The translations under genes and the position numbers were made by a program. Source: Manduca sexta (Eukaryota > Arthropoda > Insecta > Lepidoptera > Sphingidae). From it: a stretch of DNA of 64,000 nt. The DNA is taken from contig NC_051119.1 of NCBI RefSeq assembly GCF_014839805.1, positions 7,185,245 to 7,249,244 of the forward strand, in the 5' to 3' direction. Positions within the stretch are counted from its first letter, which is position 1. Each line of letters starts with the position of its first letter. Below the pieces are notes generated by a model. The model was not told the DNA's origin, made no database searches, and saw nothing but the letters and a program-made list of their open reading frames with translations. Positions 48,690-60,080 of the stretch are shown piece by piece.

Positions 48690-49018
48690 ATGTACTTTCT
48701 ATTCCTTCAATCTCATACTCCGGTGAGTTGGCGATCCGACATGACCGGAAAGAGATCAGGCGCAGGACCAACGGCTTTACGTGCTTTCAGAGGTACGGAG
48801 GTATCACATCAATTTCCCTACTCCGAGCTGGGACTGAGTATTTTTAAAGTGGATAAATACAGTCAAATTGTTTTGAGCCGACCTGGGATTCAAACCCAAG
48901 AGGCTTACGTGGTCGTACTTAGTCGTACTCTTACCGCTTACGCAATACAACTACGCCACCTTACGCGGTAGTCGTACTCTTACCGCATACGCAATACAAC
49001 TACGCCACTGAGGCAGTC
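48690..49018 (-). repeat. Family D-related SINE with duplicated head segment
   Basis: Body as in 34615-34893. The head segment 48921-48969 is repeated as 48970-49017 (49-bp step), giving two copies of CGCAATACAACTACGCCAC before the terminal GAGGCAGTC. Confidence 0.78.
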
Positions 49019-49261
49019 AGGACCGACATAGTCGACTTACCAGCCCAGTCCTTCTACTGCCTTCGATGGTCTACACGGGAGTATAGTCTTTGGCATGACG
49101 TGCGCAACATCATGTTAACTAGTATAAAATAACATCCATGGTTGTATATTGCACGAACCTTGTAGAGAATAGACGGAATTTCTTCACTTTCCGGCGGTTT
49201 AGCCGTACTTGTTATTGGAATTAAATCTAACACTGGATAGAATAGGACCCTTTCATATTTT

Positions 49262-49545
49262 TTTTATCCATACAGCTTTAAAGCTATTTTTTCTAGTTAT
49301 AAACGTCCCTATACTGGATATTAAAATACGCATTTAGTTCATTATTTAGTCTCCGGCTTTGCTGTGGTGAGAAGTGAATAATTAATATTTCCAAATCATC
49401 ACTATGTGCTTAATTTCGGTGCGGTATAAAGAGAGATTAGTGTTCCTTAAAAACGCCGAGTTTCATTGCTAGGTATTATAATGCGTGCTGATCCTGTCTT
49501 ACAGGAGTTGTAGTGGTGGATATGAAGGCGGGAGAGTCTCTATAA
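49262..49545 (+). repeat. Family F retroposon
   Basis: TCTAGTTATAAACGTCCCTA, CATTGCTAGGTATTATAATG and CTTACAGGAGTTGTAGTGG, ending GAGAGTCTCT, parallel the insert at 59258-59576. Confidence 0.72.
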
Positions 49546-49789
49546 CCTACTCCTAAATAAGGAAAAAAATATAATTAACAGATCTAGTTCTAAAGACAAT
49601 TAATATCTCCGTAGTCTTATGCCCTTAGCCCATGACAATACTGACCTTCCATTCACTTGCTTTATTGGCCACGTTACGCTCAGTCTGAAAGGTCGCCGCG
49701 CACCAATCATTGTCTCAGGTGTTGTAATGTCTCTTTGGTGCAGTAGTAGTATATTTATTTATTTATTTATGTATTAGGTTTTCCAGCAG

Positions 49790-50118
49790 CGGCGATAGCC
49801 TAGTTGGGTGTGGAACGGTCTGCCAAGACGAATGTCCGCAGGTTCAAATCCCAAGGGCACACACCTCATTCTTTTCTAAAAATCATGTGTGTATTCTTTG
49901 TGAATTTATCGTTCGCTTTAACGGTGAAGGAAAACATCGTGAGGAAACCTGCACATCCGAGAAATTCTCTATAGGAATTTCGAAGGTGTGTGAAGTCTAC
50001 CAATCCGCACTAGGCCAGCGAGGTGGACTAAAGCCTAATCCCTCTCAGTAGTAGAGGAGGCCCGTGCTCAGCAGTGGGCAAGTATAATAATACAGGGCTG
50101 ATATTATTATTATTATTA
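49790..50118 (+). repeat. Full-length family A tRNA-derived SINE with 10-bp target duplication
   Basis: The tRNA-like head has A box TAGCCTAGTTGG and B box GGTTCAAATCC. The body is intact and the tail is (ATT)n. TTTCCAGCAG flanks it at 49780-49789 and 50119-50128. This is the best-preserved copy and the likely reference for the family. Confidence 0.92.
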
Positions 50119-50719
50119 TTTCCAGCAGACTGAACCTACGATTACAATGATTTAAATATTATAACTTATAGCTATAATGAAAGCTCGAGGAAAACGCAAC
50201 ATGCACATAATTTAATCTAAAAGTAACTTAAGAGTAGAAAAGTAGATTGGATAGACAGCTTCGAAGTAAACTATCGTATCCGAAAATAGCAATATTCACT
50301 TTTTTAACGTTTCGTTATCTGGGCACTGTTTACTATCAAACAATTAAAAAGTTAGTAAAATATTTTTAATGTCATTTTTTTCGTCTATTAACTTTTGAAT
50401 TGAATGGGTTTGGTAGTAAAAAGTACCTTCATAAGAAAACGCTACAAAGTTAATATTGCTATTTATCCAGGTACGAATATTTATTTAGAAGCCATCGATA
50501 TATAGACCAAAGTGCTGGGTTCAAGTGGCAAAGAGCAATTCAACGGTCTATACTTGATTTTCTCTATGAATGTAATTTTTATGACTTTGTTTACATGAAT
50601 GAGTTTTTTCTAGAATAAAGTCTAGGGCATAACCATCATTGTCGCTGAAACTTTTGGTTCTGAAGATTCTCTCTCTGGAAATTATATTATATTTTATAGA
50701 AGTAATATTTATATAGATA

Positions 50720-50990
50720 CTAGCTGACCCGACAGACGTTGTCCCGACTTAACTATGAATTTGCAGCGCGCATTCTGTCAATGGCTGACAGTCATTTCAA
50801 ACAATTGTCAGTTATATAAAATTAATATTTTCGTTAAATTTTCTAATTTTCCGCGCAATCTTTTGAATTTTTCTTTCATAAGAACCTTCTTCTGACAATA
50901 ACCAACACAACAAAAAAGTGTAATCGGTCCAGCCGTTCACGCGTGATGGCGTGACCAAAGGAAATAGGGATTCATTTTTATATATATATT
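50720..50990 (+). repeat. Family H retroposon, longest copy
   Basis: Starts CTAGCTGACCCGACAGACG, includes ACAATTGTCAGTTATATAAA and ends CACGCGTGATGGCGTGACC, then a TA run. Confidence 0.82.
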
Positions 50991-51769
50991 GATATGTATG
51001 TGTTATATAATATATGTATAGGCTTATTTATATTTCATATACAGTTTCTCATCTTTGCATCATCCAAAAGTTGACAAAAAATTCGAGCATTAAGTCCACC
51101 TATATACCTACATCTACTGTAAAGTTTAAATAAATAAATATAATTAAAAACGGCATACATCCGCATAGCTATGCTGTGTCACGACCCAACTTCACGCTAA
51201 TTGTTTTAAATTATTTTAACCGGTTTCAAAACATAAAAACAAAAAAAAATATTTAACATTACCAATACATTGGTAACGAATTTTGTAGTTAAAATTAAAC
51301 ATTGTTGTTGTATATTTGTTTATGTATTTATCTAGCAAGTGTGGCCATTTTAATTAATCAAAGACTCAAAAATTTGATTACCAGTATATAGGTAATAAAA
51401 TTTATTGATTTTTGAAGGCGGTTTAATATTGTAGGAAAACCTTCCCTGAAAATAAACCACTAAATAACGAAGACCATACCCAAATCACATCAGTATTTAT
51501 TGAGAAAATGGCAGACATACAAATATACACCCATACGAGTAGAATACAGAACCTTTTTTCCGAAGTCGGTGAAAAAGCGAAATAATTTGTATCCAGCGCA
51601 TACAACATAGTAAACGCAATAATAACGAGGCAATATCTTACCTGGCCGAGCTCGTTAACCGCGGAGACATATCTATTTATTAACGGATTACGGAGATAAA
51701 AAGGCGGTGTGCTGTTTTGTGTAACTGCCCAGTAAGAGCTGGTGATGGGGCATAAGATAGCATACTATT
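50991..51769. other. AT-rich intergenic DNA
   Basis: No gene or clear repeat recognised. Confidence 0.4.
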
Positions 51770-51973
51770 ATACGAGATGTACTTTTGACTTCGGCTTCGA
51801 CTGTGTGTAAAAGACTTTTCGGGAAAAATATTTTCTTGGGATAAAAAATAGCTTATAGGACTCAGGAGTAATGTAGCTTCGCATTAGTGGAAAAAATCTC
51901 AAAATCGGTTTAGTAGTTCCTGAGACTAGCGCGTTCAAACAAATTCTTCAGCTTTATATATTAGTATAGATTA
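51770..51973 (+). repeat. Family E CR1-like LINE 3' tail
   Basis: CTCAGGAGTAATGTAGCTTC, AAAATCGGTTTAGTAGTTCC and GCGCGTTCAAACAAATTC, ending TTTATATATTAGTATAGA. Confidence 0.72.
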
Positions 51974-51995
51974 AACGAGAGATTTATTAAGTTAT

Positions 51996-52097
51996 CTGGA
52001 GGTGGTGCGGGCCGCTTCAAACAGGTCGATCTGGAAATCTTTAGGGGAGGCCCATGTTCAGTTTTGGATATCCTGTATGCTGGTGGTGATGATGATG
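51996..52097 (+). pseudogene. RTE-type reverse transcriptase C-terminal remnant
   Basis: One frame reads VVRAASNRSIWKSLGEAHVQ and runs into a (GATGAT) tail. This matches the conserved C-terminal tail of RTE-clade non-LTR retrotransposon polyproteins (WxxxGEAYxQQ pattern). The Q-Q stop region is altered. It is a dead 5'-truncated copy. Confidence 0.6.
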
Positions 52098-52349
52098 AAA
52101 CGAGGCTTAAAAAGAGTGCTTACCTCGCGAGAGTCTACGGCTTGGCTGTGCCTCTGGCATTGCTGAAGTCCAAAGACGGAGAAGCTGCTTATCATCAGGC
52201 GGACTGCTAGCTCGTTTGCCTATTAAACCAATAGAAAAATACGTAAAGTCCTAACCATGCTATTATACTGAAATAAACTGTCAAAATTTAGATCGAATTG
52301 ACAAGTAATTGTCATGGGCAAGATTTTATGGTCGTTTATACAAGCTCGA

Positions 52350-52470
52350 TAAAGTGACTCCACTGCGCCTGATGGTAAGTGGAGTGGGGTCCAGATAGTG
52401 TTGTCGGATGAGACCTGTTTCTCCCTCGCCAATCGGTATGTACGTCGAGACTACCGCCCTCGAAATGGCA
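52350..52470 (-). repeat. Family C fragment
   Basis: CTCCACTGCGCCTGATGGTA then GTGGAGTGGGGTCCAGATAG; only the poly(A)-side part remains. Confidence 0.55.
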
Positions 52471-52627
52471 TCGATAGTATTTTTTGGGACGGTCTAGAAC
52501 GGGGATGCGATAAATAACCATTTGAGTCTCATCCAAAATATTTATTTGTAAGTGTTAAATATTGTAAAGCGGTATAGAGGCTGTAGGAAGTTCCTAGAAC
52601 ATTTGTGATAAACAATTTTTTATCCAA

Positions 52628-52680
52628 CCTATGAGACGAGTTCGCCGTGGGCTCATGGTAAATGATTTGACTGGCCAGAA
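52628..52680 (-). repeat. Family B short fragment
   Basis: CCTATGAGACGAGTTCGCCG and GCTCATGGTAAATGATTTGA only. Confidence 0.4.
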
Positions 52681-52744
52681 ACCGTATCAACAAGATATCA
52701 AGATACATCACCAAATAGTCTGATTTACCAAGCTTTGCCTGCAA

Positions 52745-53564
52745 TGCTCGTTATGGTAAAATATGTAGAGATATTCCGAATAGTATGGCAGCGAGCAGTG
52801 ACGTATCTTCACCGATTTCTGCCGATTACCAATTTTTAAGTCTCAACAAAAAATAATACATGAAGAACTTAGTATTTTGCACGTCATACCACGCTGTCGT
52901 CACTTCGCTGGAAGCGAGTCGTAAATATAAGAAGTATAGTCGTACTGAGTCGTAGATTACCTGAAAACTAGCACGCTCACGACACAAATGCCACCAATTT
53001 CTCAATAAATCGCCACCTAGTAAAGATAGATTAGCCGCACATTGCTCAATAGTTCGTTCATCAATCATTCACTCATTCGCATTAACATGTGAATGGTTGT
53101 TCTGACAAATGACCCGATCCTCTGGTAATGAAAATTTGATAATTGCGTTTGAAAGTTTTGATCGCTATCTGAAAGATTGTCTCAAGCAAGTGATTTATGG
53201 AATGATGTGGATTTGAATTCTGCTAAACCGTTATGTGATATCGACATATTGATCATAAGCTCACGCCTTTATCTCTGAAGGGTAAAGTAGAGACAGAATC
53301 AGTTTACTAGCTTACGTTGAATTTATCACCATGTCATGATGAGCGGCAATAGATGTGTATTTGTGAATTGAAAACATATTTTTTTTTGTGTCTAAATAAT
53401 TTACAACCCAAGTACACTGCAATGAGATGAACTAGGCGATTTATTTATGTTTGAGAGCGTTCACGAAGAACAGGCTCTTTAATTATAAGCATTAGAATTT
53501 TAACTCTCTATTCTAGTTTCTCCCTCTATTATCTATTCTATTCTATCTAAAACATCTATTGTAT
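52745..53564. other. Intergenic DNA
   Basis: No supported gene. The 80-codon minus-strand frame (52826-53068) is open but has no recognisable motif or splice context. Confidence 0.35.
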
Positions 53565-53715
53565 CACATACGTCTTTTATCCCCGAAGAGGTAAACATAG
53601 ATACGAACTTTCGCCGTGTATGTGTCGTTCCATGATGTGATAGGCGAGCCTATTGCCATATCAGGCATAAATTCCAGACTCCGGGATAATACTGAGTAGA
53701 AAAATCCAATATAAA
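53565..53715 (-). repeat. Family D SINE 3' half
   Basis: TTTTATCCCCGAAGAGGTAA, CCATGATGTGATAGGCGAGC and ATTCCAGACTCCGGGATAAT follow the family order; the head is missing. Confidence 0.7.
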
Positions 53716-53994
53716 TTTGCAACCAATAATTTAATAAGAAATATTTTGATAGGGTGAAATTCTGAAAAATTCTTAAAAAAATATTCCTTAAAGCAATTAT
53801 TCGTAAATCTTTGCATATACGCGTGAATCTCGCCGTAAAAGTATAAAACGAATACTCAAGGCCCATTGCTCGGGAGAGTGTCTTAACAATAAGATCAGAT
53901 CAGTATTTCCCTTTCTCCACACATCTAAGGTATTAACAAAAAACTTTTTTTGTGCAGCCATCGTGGCTTGTAAAATCTTCAAAACCTCGAGGGA

Positions 53995-54075
53995 AATTAC
54001 CATATAAAAACTGCGATAAAAATCGTAAAATAGATTTATTTTAGTGTCTAACATTCGCGTAAACATAAGAAATAC
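53995..54075 (-). repeat. Family G segment
   Basis: CTGCGATAAAAATCG and GTCTAACATTCGCGTAAACA match the outer part of the family. Confidence 0.5.
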
Positions 54076-54477
54076 TTACATCTAAAGGACGTGTAAAGTC
54101 ACGTAACAAATACGATTATTTCGAAAGCAAACTCAAGGCAGTTAATCATTCGATAATAAATCGATTGTTTTGTCCAACTTATGATATATCGTTCGATTTT
54201 AATATCACTATTGTTGATTTTATTAATCAATTATGTGTTGAATTATTAATGTTTGCGAGTGAATTAAAGATTGAGAGATAAGGTACCTGTTACTAGCGTC
54301 TTGTTGATGGCAATCGATTATTATTAAAACTATGTGAATACTGTTTTATTTAGGAATATTGTAAGCTCCTCGGCGTTTCATTGGTCTCAGTTCAGCGTAT
54401 GTAGGCTATATACCGCGAGGCTTCGCTGGTGTTAGGAAACTTGAATCCGACCGTATAGTAACCACAGTATATTAGGA

Positions 54478-54668
54478 GTTAAATCCGCCATAATGACCCA
54501 TGTAAATCGTATCCGTATCGCGTTCCGGGATCAGCCTGTGTATATCCGGTTCCAAGAAGCGGGAGTAATAGTGTTGACTATCGAGCGGTTCTTTCGTTAG
54601 TCGACATTCTACTTTGATACTCCATTTCCCGTCAGGTGCAGTGAAGTCACTTTGCTTTGCCCGTATAA
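54478..54668 (+). repeat. Family C retroposon
   Basis: CGCGTTCCGGGATCAGCCTG through CATTCTACTTTGATACTCCA to TGCCCGTATAAAA. Confidence 0.72.
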
Positions 54669-54739
54669 AACTATCCAGTTTTGAACAGGCCGCCATAATT
54701 GTATCAACTGGCAACGGATAATCATTTTTCAACAAACAC

Positions 54740-54850
54740 TATCTATCCCGGTTGTCCTCTATTACTGAAAGATTTGGGCCTTAGGCCGCCACGCTGGCTT
54801 AGTGCAACTTAGACTGCACATACTCTCGAAGTTCTTATACAGAACCGGAA
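54740..54850 (-). repeat. Decayed family A SINE
   Basis: CCTCTATTACTGAAAGATT and CCGCCACGCTGGCTTAGTGC, with many substitutions. Confidence 0.5.
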
Positions 54851-54879
54851 CCATTAACTACTAGATATTGTCTACTTAA

Positions 54880-55075
54880 TTCGTGACCACACTGAGCGAT
54901 GGTCATCAAGTTGACACGATTAGGTCGCGGCAGTCGGCCGACACTGCGACGCGTCGCCGCGATATCGCGTCACATAACGCTTAATGCGACAAACGTGATC
55001 GGCAGATTAGGGCTGTTGACGGATCTGCGGGTTGACAGACGGGCGACTGTCGAGCGACTTTTTGTCGTGAGTTTT
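54880..55075. promoter_or_regulatory. CpG-rich island of unknown role
   Basis: Dense CpG with self-complementary pieces (GTCGGCCGAC, CGCGATATCGCG) in an AT-rich setting. A 67-codon plus-strand frame crosses it but looks like a by-product of base composition. Promoter, decayed exon or imported GC-rich repeat are all possible. Confidence 0.25.
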
Positions 55076-55102
55076 ATATACTTTATAGTTGTGAAATTAT
55101 AA

Positions 55103-56047
55103 AAATCTGCCTCCTGAATATTAACGGATGATTATGACTTTCTATATTGTATTTTACTAAATTTTCACAGGTCTACATAAAATGCTAGATATTTCAAATT
55201 AATTTGAAACTCCATTATATCCTTTAGTTTTGAGGAATTAAATACTATTTACATATTCATTACACAGTTGCCGAGTTTCAATTAACTTTTACCTATAAAC
55301 GAAGTTTTACTTTAAAAATAACAACAGAATTTCTACAAACTCATTTCAAATTGGCATTTTAAATGACAGTAGTGTGTTCAGATTTGTGCATACTTGCGCA
55401 AATAAATCGCAAAGTATGCACAATGCACAGTGCCAACCAGTTCAGCGATTAACAGATTGTGACACTGAATAAATCTTATTATTCGTGTTTTGTATGCACT
55501 GTTTAATATTAAACTAATCAAATACAACCAATGATTTATAGCTGTCTTTTATTCGAAGTTAAACGATTTATTGTCGCTTTTAGAAGCAACGTATATAAAA
55601 AGTCTCATAATGAAGTTTGCACAATAGAGTTTCAACAAATACCAAAATTGATTGTCGTAGCAAATTACATTATATTGTTATTATACAAACGATGTTGTTT
55701 GATTCGGATGTTCAGTCAGTCGTGAAGACAAATATATATTTTTAAATAGGTATCGTGGTCTTTTAAGTCATAGTTTAATTGAGTAAATTTTGTACTTGGG
55801 AACGTTTCGCCTATACCATTGATAGAATTATAGGCCTTAGTTCTCAACGCTGGCTGAGTACGAGGCACAATTCACAACTTTCCCAATTCTTACATCGAGG
55901 TCTTCAATGGATGACTTCAATCAGCTACTAGATGGTTCACTTAGATTTGCCCCAACACCAACTTTAGACGATACATTTGGACGCCATAATCGGTATGTTG
56001 CTCCATCAGGGTTTCCCCTGACCTCGACTTAACCAGGAATAACCGGA
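55103..56047. other. AT-rich intergenic DNA
   Basis: No gene. Near 55825-55885 a very decayed family A-like stretch (GGCCTTAGTTCTCAACGCTGG) may be present. Confidence 0.35.
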
Positions 56048-56064
56048 GGGGGGGGGGGGGGGGG
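56048..56064. repeat. Poly(G) tract
   Basis: 17 consecutive G. Sequencing or assembly length error is likely here. Confidence 0.9.
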
Positions 56065-56620
56065 CTACGTATCATGCTCACTCGACACTAAAATGAGATA
56101 AGCAAAACAAACCATGACAATATGTCATTTTGTAAAAATGTAAAAACCTTTAGTAAATTCATTAGTAAAGAATAAAAAGCCAGACGTATAACATCATCTT
56201 TCGGGTCCCAGTATTTACGCTCAGAGCGCGCCTGCAATCACAGATTGGAAACGAAATGTTTCCTCAAGATGTTTTATTCTACTTCACGAGAAAAGTAAAA
56301 ATTTACCTTTTTCTCTCGATTTAACAGTTCAAATGGTTAAACACAGAAAGATAAGTCATAATAAATAATATTTCCAAGTTCTTATATAAAAACCTCCATT
56401 ATTATTGCCCGTAAGTCCGTAATGTCAAGTGCGAGTAAAAAATAGGCAGCTCGTTACATCGGGAGCTAGTTATGGACACCATGCCGAGCAATGTATACAT
56501 AAGAAGTCTGTAGTGTGTTTGTGTGTAGAGAACATGGGTTTTAAATGTTACTACTGCACGTCTTACTTTAACTGAACATCATAACATTTTACAATTATTT
56601 GCATGTATATTGGTATGAAA

Positions 56621-56945
56621 GCGGCGATAGCGTAGTTGGTTGTGGAACGGATAGCCGAGGCGAATGTCCGCAGGTTCAAATCCCAAGGGCACACAACTCT
56701 GATTTTTCTAAAAAAAATAGTGTGTATTCTTTATGAATTGTCACTTGCTTTAATGGTGAAGGAAAACATCGTGAGGAAATCTGCATAGTTGAGAAATTCT
56801 CTATTAAGAACTTTCGAGAGTGTGTGAAGTCTACCATTCCGCACTAGGCCAGCGTGGTAGAATAAAGCCTATTCCCTCTCAGTAGTAGAGGAGGCTCGTG
56901 CCCAACAGTGGGACAGTATATAATGCAGGGCTGATATTATTATAT
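56621..56945 (+). repeat. Family A SINE, near full length
   Basis: Head GCGGCGATAGCGTAGTTGG, B box GGTTCAAATCC, full body and tail GGGCTGATATTATTATATAA. TATTGGTA on both sides (56608-56615, 56956-56963) may be a target duplication. Confidence 0.86.
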
Positions 56946-57604
56946 AATGGTATAGTATTGGTAAAATAAGGAGTAAAAAAGATTAAGTTTTAGACAGCCT
57001 AAAAATTTCCAATGATACGTCACATTCAATTAAAATTGATGTTACAATTTATATTACATTGTTCTATTGAATTCACGTAAGCATCGAGATACGCAATGCT
57101 TTGCTCCACAGAAAATACCATACAAAGCTGCGACATTTTAAAAATCGAACTCAAGTGAACCCGAAGGAAGCAGCACACGCATGACAAAAACCTGCGCACA
57201 CGTCGTTCAGCTGTTAGGCGCCATATACGTACAACAGAACTGTGTTTTTACATGCAACATTGCATTATGTTGTTTACGACACTCAAGTAAAATTGTTGAC
57301 GGCCAAGATTAAGTTTTTATCAATTAAATAAACCATTTATGGTGATGTTTTCTTTGGGGTGTGCGTTCCGAGTTAAAATAGCTTTTAACTTTTTGTTCCG
57401 TATAATTTATTAAAAAAATGCTTCTCTGGTTTTTAAATAAAAATACCTATTGTAAATGTGGTGAAATATTTTAACGAGCTAACCAGAGGCATTTAATTCA
57501 TCTAAAGAATTCTATGGGAGAGGAATGTGAGTGACTACAATTAGTCCAATTTAATTCTTTTATTGCTAGAATTGAGATTAGAAATTTCAGCATACGAAAC
57601 TATT

Positions 57605-57871
57605 CATACTCCTCCCTATGTTTCAATTTGATGGATTTCTTTGCAGGTTATTTTTTTCACTTCGTCATGGTAGGATATATTTTGTATCCGCCCGGGTAAC
57701 GACCACCGTACATAATGTTAAAACTCGACATAGCGGCCCATGTAAGTGTGTCGCGGTACGGGATCAGCCTGCGTATATCCGGTTGCAACAGGCCGGCATA
57801 ATTGTGTCGACTGTCGAGGGGTAATCATCTCTCGTCGCAGTGAGGTCGCTTTGCCGTGCACGGCTAAAAAA
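57605..57871 (+). repeat. Family C retroposon with a family F-like 5' flank
   Basis: CTCCTCCCTATGTTTCAATT and TTTGCAGGTTA resemble the middle of family F. From GGATATATTTTGTATCCGCC onward it is family C, ending GCACGGCTAAAAAAA. Confidence 0.65.
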
Positions 57872-59089
57872 AGGATCAAGTGCGATAATTTGTTAACGTC
57901 TGTATCATAATTGTTTGTCACTTTTTCCGTACATCAACTAATATCAGCAAAACAAACAAAATAGTATTACAAAACACTAACAAACACGTATTAGACACAT
58001 TTAAGTCAAACCAGTCTGGATTAATACATGACCCTTATTACTTTTATTAATAAAGCTATTATGGATTATACAAGGCCCACTTAACTTTGAAAATGATCGC
58101 AAAGCCCTTAACATGTCACAATCAATACGGATCAAAACCCACGCGTCCACCGGATGCGAACGACAAATTTATGTATCGCATCGCATCCGTTTTATAAACA
58201 GCGCGATTAATTCACGTTCATAGCACTTTACGATGCGCGGATTACTCTGACACACGGACGGGGAGGGAAGACAGCTTATTGCTGGAGAGAAACAGGCTTT
58301 TATTAGATTTCTCGTATTCGAGAATTTGGCTAGGACAACGGCAGTGTCTATTTCTGCCTGTATTATGTGAGTAATGTTGTGGTTCCGTTTAAAAGGCATT
58401 GTGACTGTGGGTGCGTAGAGTAATTAATTGTTAATTATTCTTTTAATTGTGATGAAGGTAGTGAAGTGCCACGAAATTCTCTGCATCTAAAAGTTGTAGT
58501 CCCTGCAAGTTGTTGCTGTGTTTATGTTCGGTCGTGATCGTTGCTAAGAAGCCAGAGACTTGTCATTTAGTTGTAGTGATACAAGAATTCATAATGATTT
58601 AGATGACTTCGTCATATCTCGTACTTATGCTTTTTCTTGCAGAGCGACGAAAGCGTTGTTTTCGTCACCTTTTTTATAGGGAAATTATTTGACAGCCGGT
58701 GAGCTGCAGGCAAAACTTAATTGTAAATGATATTCACAGTATCGTCTAAAGATTCAAAAATAAACGTATATCAAAAACATCACAGTTCAAACCAGTTCTA
58801 TTAAAACAAACATATTGTTGTTATTGCAGGTTCTTATAAGCCGTGTGTGGCCCACATCTGCCGTCTAAGCCTCGAGGATATGTTTCGTAATCGTGTCACA
58901 GTTTAATAGTGATTATGCTAATGGCAAACATTATTTCTTTAGAGTCGCTCTACACGTAATTGGACCGTATGTAATCGCTTTAAAAAGTAATTGAATTGTA
59001 TAGTAGTTTAAACACAATTAAGGATATATAACGACTGGCCCCATGCGGTTAAATCAAGGCGGATGACTTCAAGAATCGTGGTGTATGAA
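57872..59089. other. Intergenic DNA
   Basis: No gene recognised. GGATGCGA and TCGCATCC near 58152-58189 form a small inverted pair. Confidence 0.35.
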
Positions 59090-60080
59090 TTAAAGATGTG
59101 AGCTTAGGAACAAGCGTGAGACCACGCACAGGGAACGTGGTTTGTGACGCACGGGTCGGTAGAGCGACGAGCTGAAGGTAGTGGATGAGAGTTCATGAGC
59201 GAGTATTGTGAGACCACGTACAGAGAGCGTAGTGTATGATAGTTGGTACGACGAGCTCATGTAATAGGACTTTTCTTTTAATTTTATCAGTGGTGTTTAT
59301 CTAGTTGTAAACGTTCCTATCCTTGAGGTTAAAACGCCTCCTTAGATCATAATTTTGTCACCCGCATTGCTATGGAGGGAAGTGGAAAATTCATATTTCC
59401 AACTCCTCCCTATCTTTCTATTGGATTAATTTCGTTGCGGGATAATGACATATTAGTTTTCCCTGAGGCTCGCCGAGCTTCACTGTTCTGTGTCATAAAA
59501 TGCGTGCCACTGCAGATCCTGGCTTACAGGAGTTGTAGTGGTGGGTTGAAGGGTGGGTTTAGGGCGAGAAAGTCTCAGTTGGTACGACGAGCTTATAAAG
59601 CCAGTGAATGAGAACTCAGGAGCGAGTGTGTGAGACCACGTACAAGAAGCGTAGTGTGTGACGCGCGGGACGGTGGAGCGACGAGCTGAAGGCAGTGGAT
59701 GAGAACTCAGGAGCGAGTATGTGAGACCACGTACAAGGAGCGTAGTGTAAGATGCGTGGGCTGTATGGAGCGACGAGCTAAAGGCAGTAGACGAGAGCTC
59801 AGGGGCGAATATTGTGAGATAAGGAACAGAGAGCGTAGTGCGTGACATACGGGCTGGTACGACGAGCTAAAGGCAGTAGACGAGAGCTCAGGAGCGAATA
59901 TTGTGAGATGAGTAACAGAGAGCGTAGTGCGTGACATACGGACTGATACGACGAGCTAAAGGCAGTAGATGAGAGTAAAGGAACGACTGTGAGAGACCAC
60001 GTAGAGAGAGCGTAGTGCGTGGCACATTGACGTACGACGAGCTGAAGGCAGTAGACGAGAGCTCAGGAGCAAGTGTGTTA
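59090..60080 (+). repeat. 92-bp CpG-rich minisatellite, locus 3
   Basis: About seven units of 87-92 bp, for example starts at 59676, 59768 and 59857. Each has the ACGACGAGCT, AGCTCAGGAGCGA and GAGCGTAGTG blocks. It is split by a retroposon at 59258-59576. Same unit as at 45745 and, reversed, at 26040. Confidence 0.88.
59258..59576 (+). mobile_element. Family F retroposon inserted in the minisatellite
   Basis: AGTTGGTACGACGAGCT lies at 59241-59257 and again at 59577-59593, a 17-bp target duplication. The insert matches 49262-49545 and the 3' fragment at 609-725, so this copy defines the family ends. Confidence 0.85.

Noticed and set aside
49790..49860. Possible true tRNA gene
   Set aside because: A and B boxes are present, but the acceptor stem does not close and the sequence continues into a SINE body with a tail and target duplication.
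54899..55102. 67-codon Arg-rich frame in the CpG island
   Set aside because: Arg-rich translation is expected from CpG-dense DNA; no motif or homology is visible.
57618..57824. Family C frames that read similar peptides (for example RDQPAYIRLQQAGIIV)
   Set aside because: Several copies read alike only because the DNA repeat is conserved. Stops and frameshifts differ between copies and there is no start or splice structure in common.
59480..59937. Overlapping minus-strand frames of 122 and 76 codons
   Set aside because: Minisatellite plus inserted retroposon, with no gene-like context.
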